Shown: positions 62,672-64,000 of the stretch, piece by piece
Layout of the letters: every line of letters starts with the position of its first letter
Numbering within the stretch: position 1 is the stretch's first letter
Source of the DNA: Streptomyces sp. 71268
GTDB lineage: Bacteria; Actinomycetota; Actinomycetes; Streptomycetales; Streptomycetaceae
NCBI RefSeq assembly: GCF_029392895.1
Contig: NZ_CP114200.1
Span: 8,128,501-8,192,500, forward strand
Length of the DNA: 64,000 nt
Direction: 5' to 3'
Position numbers and translations under genes: made by a program
Notes under the pieces: generated by a model
The model's input: the letters and a program-made list of their open reading frames with translations, nothing else
What the model was told of the DNA's origin: nothing
Database searches by the model: none

Positions 62672-63412
62672 ATGGACACCGCACCACTGGCCCACTCCCT
62701 GACACCCCTGGTGGGCCTCGTCGGCCCCGACGTCCCGTACGCCACCACGGTGGCCGCCTGGCCGGCCCTGGCCGGTGGCCTGGAGCAGGAGCTGACGCAC
62801 GGCGCGGCCTGGGCCTACGCGCTGCTGGTCATCACCACCCTGCCGCCGCTGGTACCCAACTCGGCCCTGCTGGTCACCAGCGGGGTGCTCGCCGCGCGCG
62901 GCAGCCTCGACATCGCGCTGGTGCTCTGCGTCGTCGCCGGCAGCGCCCTGCTGGGCGACGGGCTGCTGCACTGGTTCGGCGGCCGGTTCAGGGACCGGGT
63001 CAGCCACTGGGCCGCCCGCACACCCCGGCGCAAGGCGCTCCTCGGATGGTCGGCCAGCCAGATACAGCGGCACGGGGTGCCGTTCGTCATCGCCGTGCGC
63101 TTCCTGCCAAGCGGCCGGCTGGTGGGTGCGCTCGGCGCCGGCGCCATCGGCTACCCGCTGTACCGCTACCTGATCGGCGCCGGAATCGCCGAGTCCATCT
63201 GGGCGCTCTACTCGGTCGGCCTGGGCTACCTGGGCAGCGCGGCGGCCCGCGGTGAACTCCAGGCCATCGCCATCGGCTGCGGGATCTCCCTCCTGGTGGC
63301 CCTCAGCAGCGCCCTCATCCAACTCCGGGCCCGACACAGCGCCGGCCCCGGCGGCTCGTCCGGGCCCGACGGCGACCCCGGTGAACAGGGCTCACCTCCG
63401 CGCCGACCGTGA
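62672..63412 (+). CDS. DedA/VTT-family membrane protein
   Basis: A 246-residue protein with about five hydrophobic segments. The VTT/DedA core is seen in LPPLVPNSALLVTSGVLAARG, LLGDGLLHWFGGRF and VRFLPSGRLVGALGAGAIGYPLYRYL. Members work in lipid scrambling or undecaprenyl-phosphate translocation and envelope stress resistance. The usual PGE motif is PLVPNSA here. The ATG follows GAGAGG. The last 30 residues are Gly/Pro-rich. Confidence 0.85.
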   Translation: MDTAPLAHSLTPLVGLVGPDVPYATTVAAWPALAGGLEQELTHGAAWAYALLVITTLPPLVPNSALLVTSGVLAARGSLDIALVLCVVAGSALLGDGLLHWFGGRFRDRVSHWAARTPRRKALLGWSASQIQRHGVPFVIAVRFLPSGRLVGALGAGAIGYPLYRYLIGAGIAESIWALYSVGLGYLGSAAARGELQAIAIGCGISLLVALSSALIQLRARHSAGPGGSSGPDGDPGEQGSPPRRP

Positions 63413-63515
63413 CCGCCATCGCTCGCCGCTAACTCCCGCACTATGCGATCCTCTTGGGGAACGGCCTGCTGAACGGCCCCGCTAGAGCACGGTGTGGCGA
63501 GAACGGGAGAAACGA

Positions 63516-63626
63516 ATGCGCGGCACGTCCGTCGAAGACGGCGTAGACATACAGCACGCGGCCGAGGTCACCGGCCGACCCCACCCCAGGGTGCGGGCCG
63601 CCGCGACCACGGTGTCGCCCCGATGA
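63516..63626 (+). CDS. 36-residue ORF coupled to metallophosphoesterase
   Basis: A small ORF (MRGTSVEDGVDIQHAAEV...) with a good GGGAG site seven to eight bases before its ATG, ending in TGA that overlaps the next gene's ATG as ATGA. It is hydrophilic with no signal peptide. It may be a real small protein or a translational leader for the downstream gene, which has no strong ribosome-binding site of its own. Confidence 0.5.
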   Translation: MRGTSVEDGVDIQHAAEVTGRPHPRVRAAATTVSPR

Positions 63627-64000
63627 GCGGCGGCGCGCACCGAGGCGACCTCCTCGCCATCAGCGACCTGCACGTCAGCTACGAGGACAACCGCGCCATC
63701 AGCGAGAAGCTGCGCCCCGGCTCGGACGGGGACTGGCTCATCGTCGCGGGCGACGTCGGCGAGGTGTTCGGCGACATCGAGCGCACCCTGCGGCAGCTCA
63801 GCGAGCGGTTCGCCAAGGTCATCTGGGTGCCGGGCAACCACGAGCTGTGGACCCACCCCAAGGATCCGGTGGAGCTGCGCGGCGTCGCCCGCTACGACGC
63901 GCTGGTCGAGATGTGCCGCTCGGTGGGCGTCGCTACCCCCGAGGACCCGTTCCTGGTCTGGGAGGGCGCCGGGGGCCCGCTGACCATCGCCCCGGTCTTC
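63623..64000 (+). CDS. Metallophosphoesterase (partial, window edge)
   Basis: The first 126 residues of a calcineurin-like phosphoesterase. The metal-binding blocks are visible: ISDLHVSYE (D-x-H), IVAGDVGEVFGD (GD) and VPGNHELWT (GNHE). The rest lies beyond the window. In streptomycetes such genes often precede a phosphopantetheinyl transferase, which cannot be checked here. The start is the ATG overlapping the small ORF's stop. Confidence 0.88.
   Translation, partial: MSGGAHRGDLLAISDLHVSYEDNRAISEKLRPGSDGDWLIVAGDVGEVFGDIERTLRQLSERFAKVIWVPGNHELWTHPKDPVELRGVARYDALVEMCRSVGVATPEDPFLVWEGAGGPLTIAPVF

Overview
The window looks like a chromosomal segment of a Streptomyces or a close relative. Base composition is very high in G+C, third codon positions are almost all G or C, GTG starts are frequent, and four-base start/stop overlaps (ATGA, GTGA, TTGA) are common. 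Several loci are typical of streptomycetes: a DasR-type site in front of a PTS locus, an OleD-like macrolide glycosyltransferase, and LAXTG-type sortase anchoring. No rRNA, tRNA, CRISPR array, insertion sequence or phage gene was seen.

Layout. 0.1-2.3 kb: an AraC regulator and a FAD monooxygenase. 2.5-13.5 kb: an aerobic-type cobalamin (B12) block (cbiD, cobK, cobIJ, cobH, cobG, cobN), with a cobalamin riboswitch in front of cobN and a NUDIX gene overlapping the end of cobN; cobG carries an apparent frameshift in a six-base homopolymer. 13.7-15.6 kb: a SnoaL-like protein, then an OleD-like glycosyltransferase preceded by a nine-codon upstream ORF and stem-loops. 15.7-20 kb: a proline-rich protein and a SIS-crr-ptsI locus with a DasR-type site. 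20-28 kb: a TetR gene that seems to start at CTG, a P1B-4 metal ATPase divergent from a SmtB/ArsR sensor, a DUF418 membrane protein, and a TetR-controlled hydrolase/P5C-reductase-like pair. 28-33 kb: a MerR regulator with a textbook 19-bp-spacer promoter and a membrane partner, a lipase-maturation-factor protein, and a secreted peptidase.

33.1-45.5 kb is the most interesting part. A Zur-like box lies exactly between the -35 and -10 elements of a promoter reading into ten same-strand genes. These are an ATP-grasp ligase, a DUF364-type putative metal-chelation protein, a cysteine-synthase-like PLP enzyme, a dipeptide-epimerase-like enolase, an MFS exporter, a methyltransferase and a complete peptide/nickel-type ABC importer. 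I read this as a candidate zinc-responsive metallophore (zincophore) make-export-reimport system without NRPS genes. The product cannot be deduced from the sequence.

45.6-64 kb: an ABC exporter behind nested inverted repeats, an aminoglycoside-phosphotransferase-like kinase divergent from a UvrA2-type ATPase, a sortase-anchored choice-of-anchor-A protein, an APC amino-acid permease, a PAS-LuxR regulator divergent from a self-sufficient CYP102-type P450 with an inverted repeat between them, a small secreted peptide, a PI-PLC, dodecin, a universal stress protein, a DedA protein, and a metallophosphoesterase cut by the window edge behind a 36-codon coupled ORF.

Strong GC-rich stem-loops sit at most convergent junctions and fit the gene calls. 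Operators, promoters and leaders are inferred by eye; no alignment or folding program was run.
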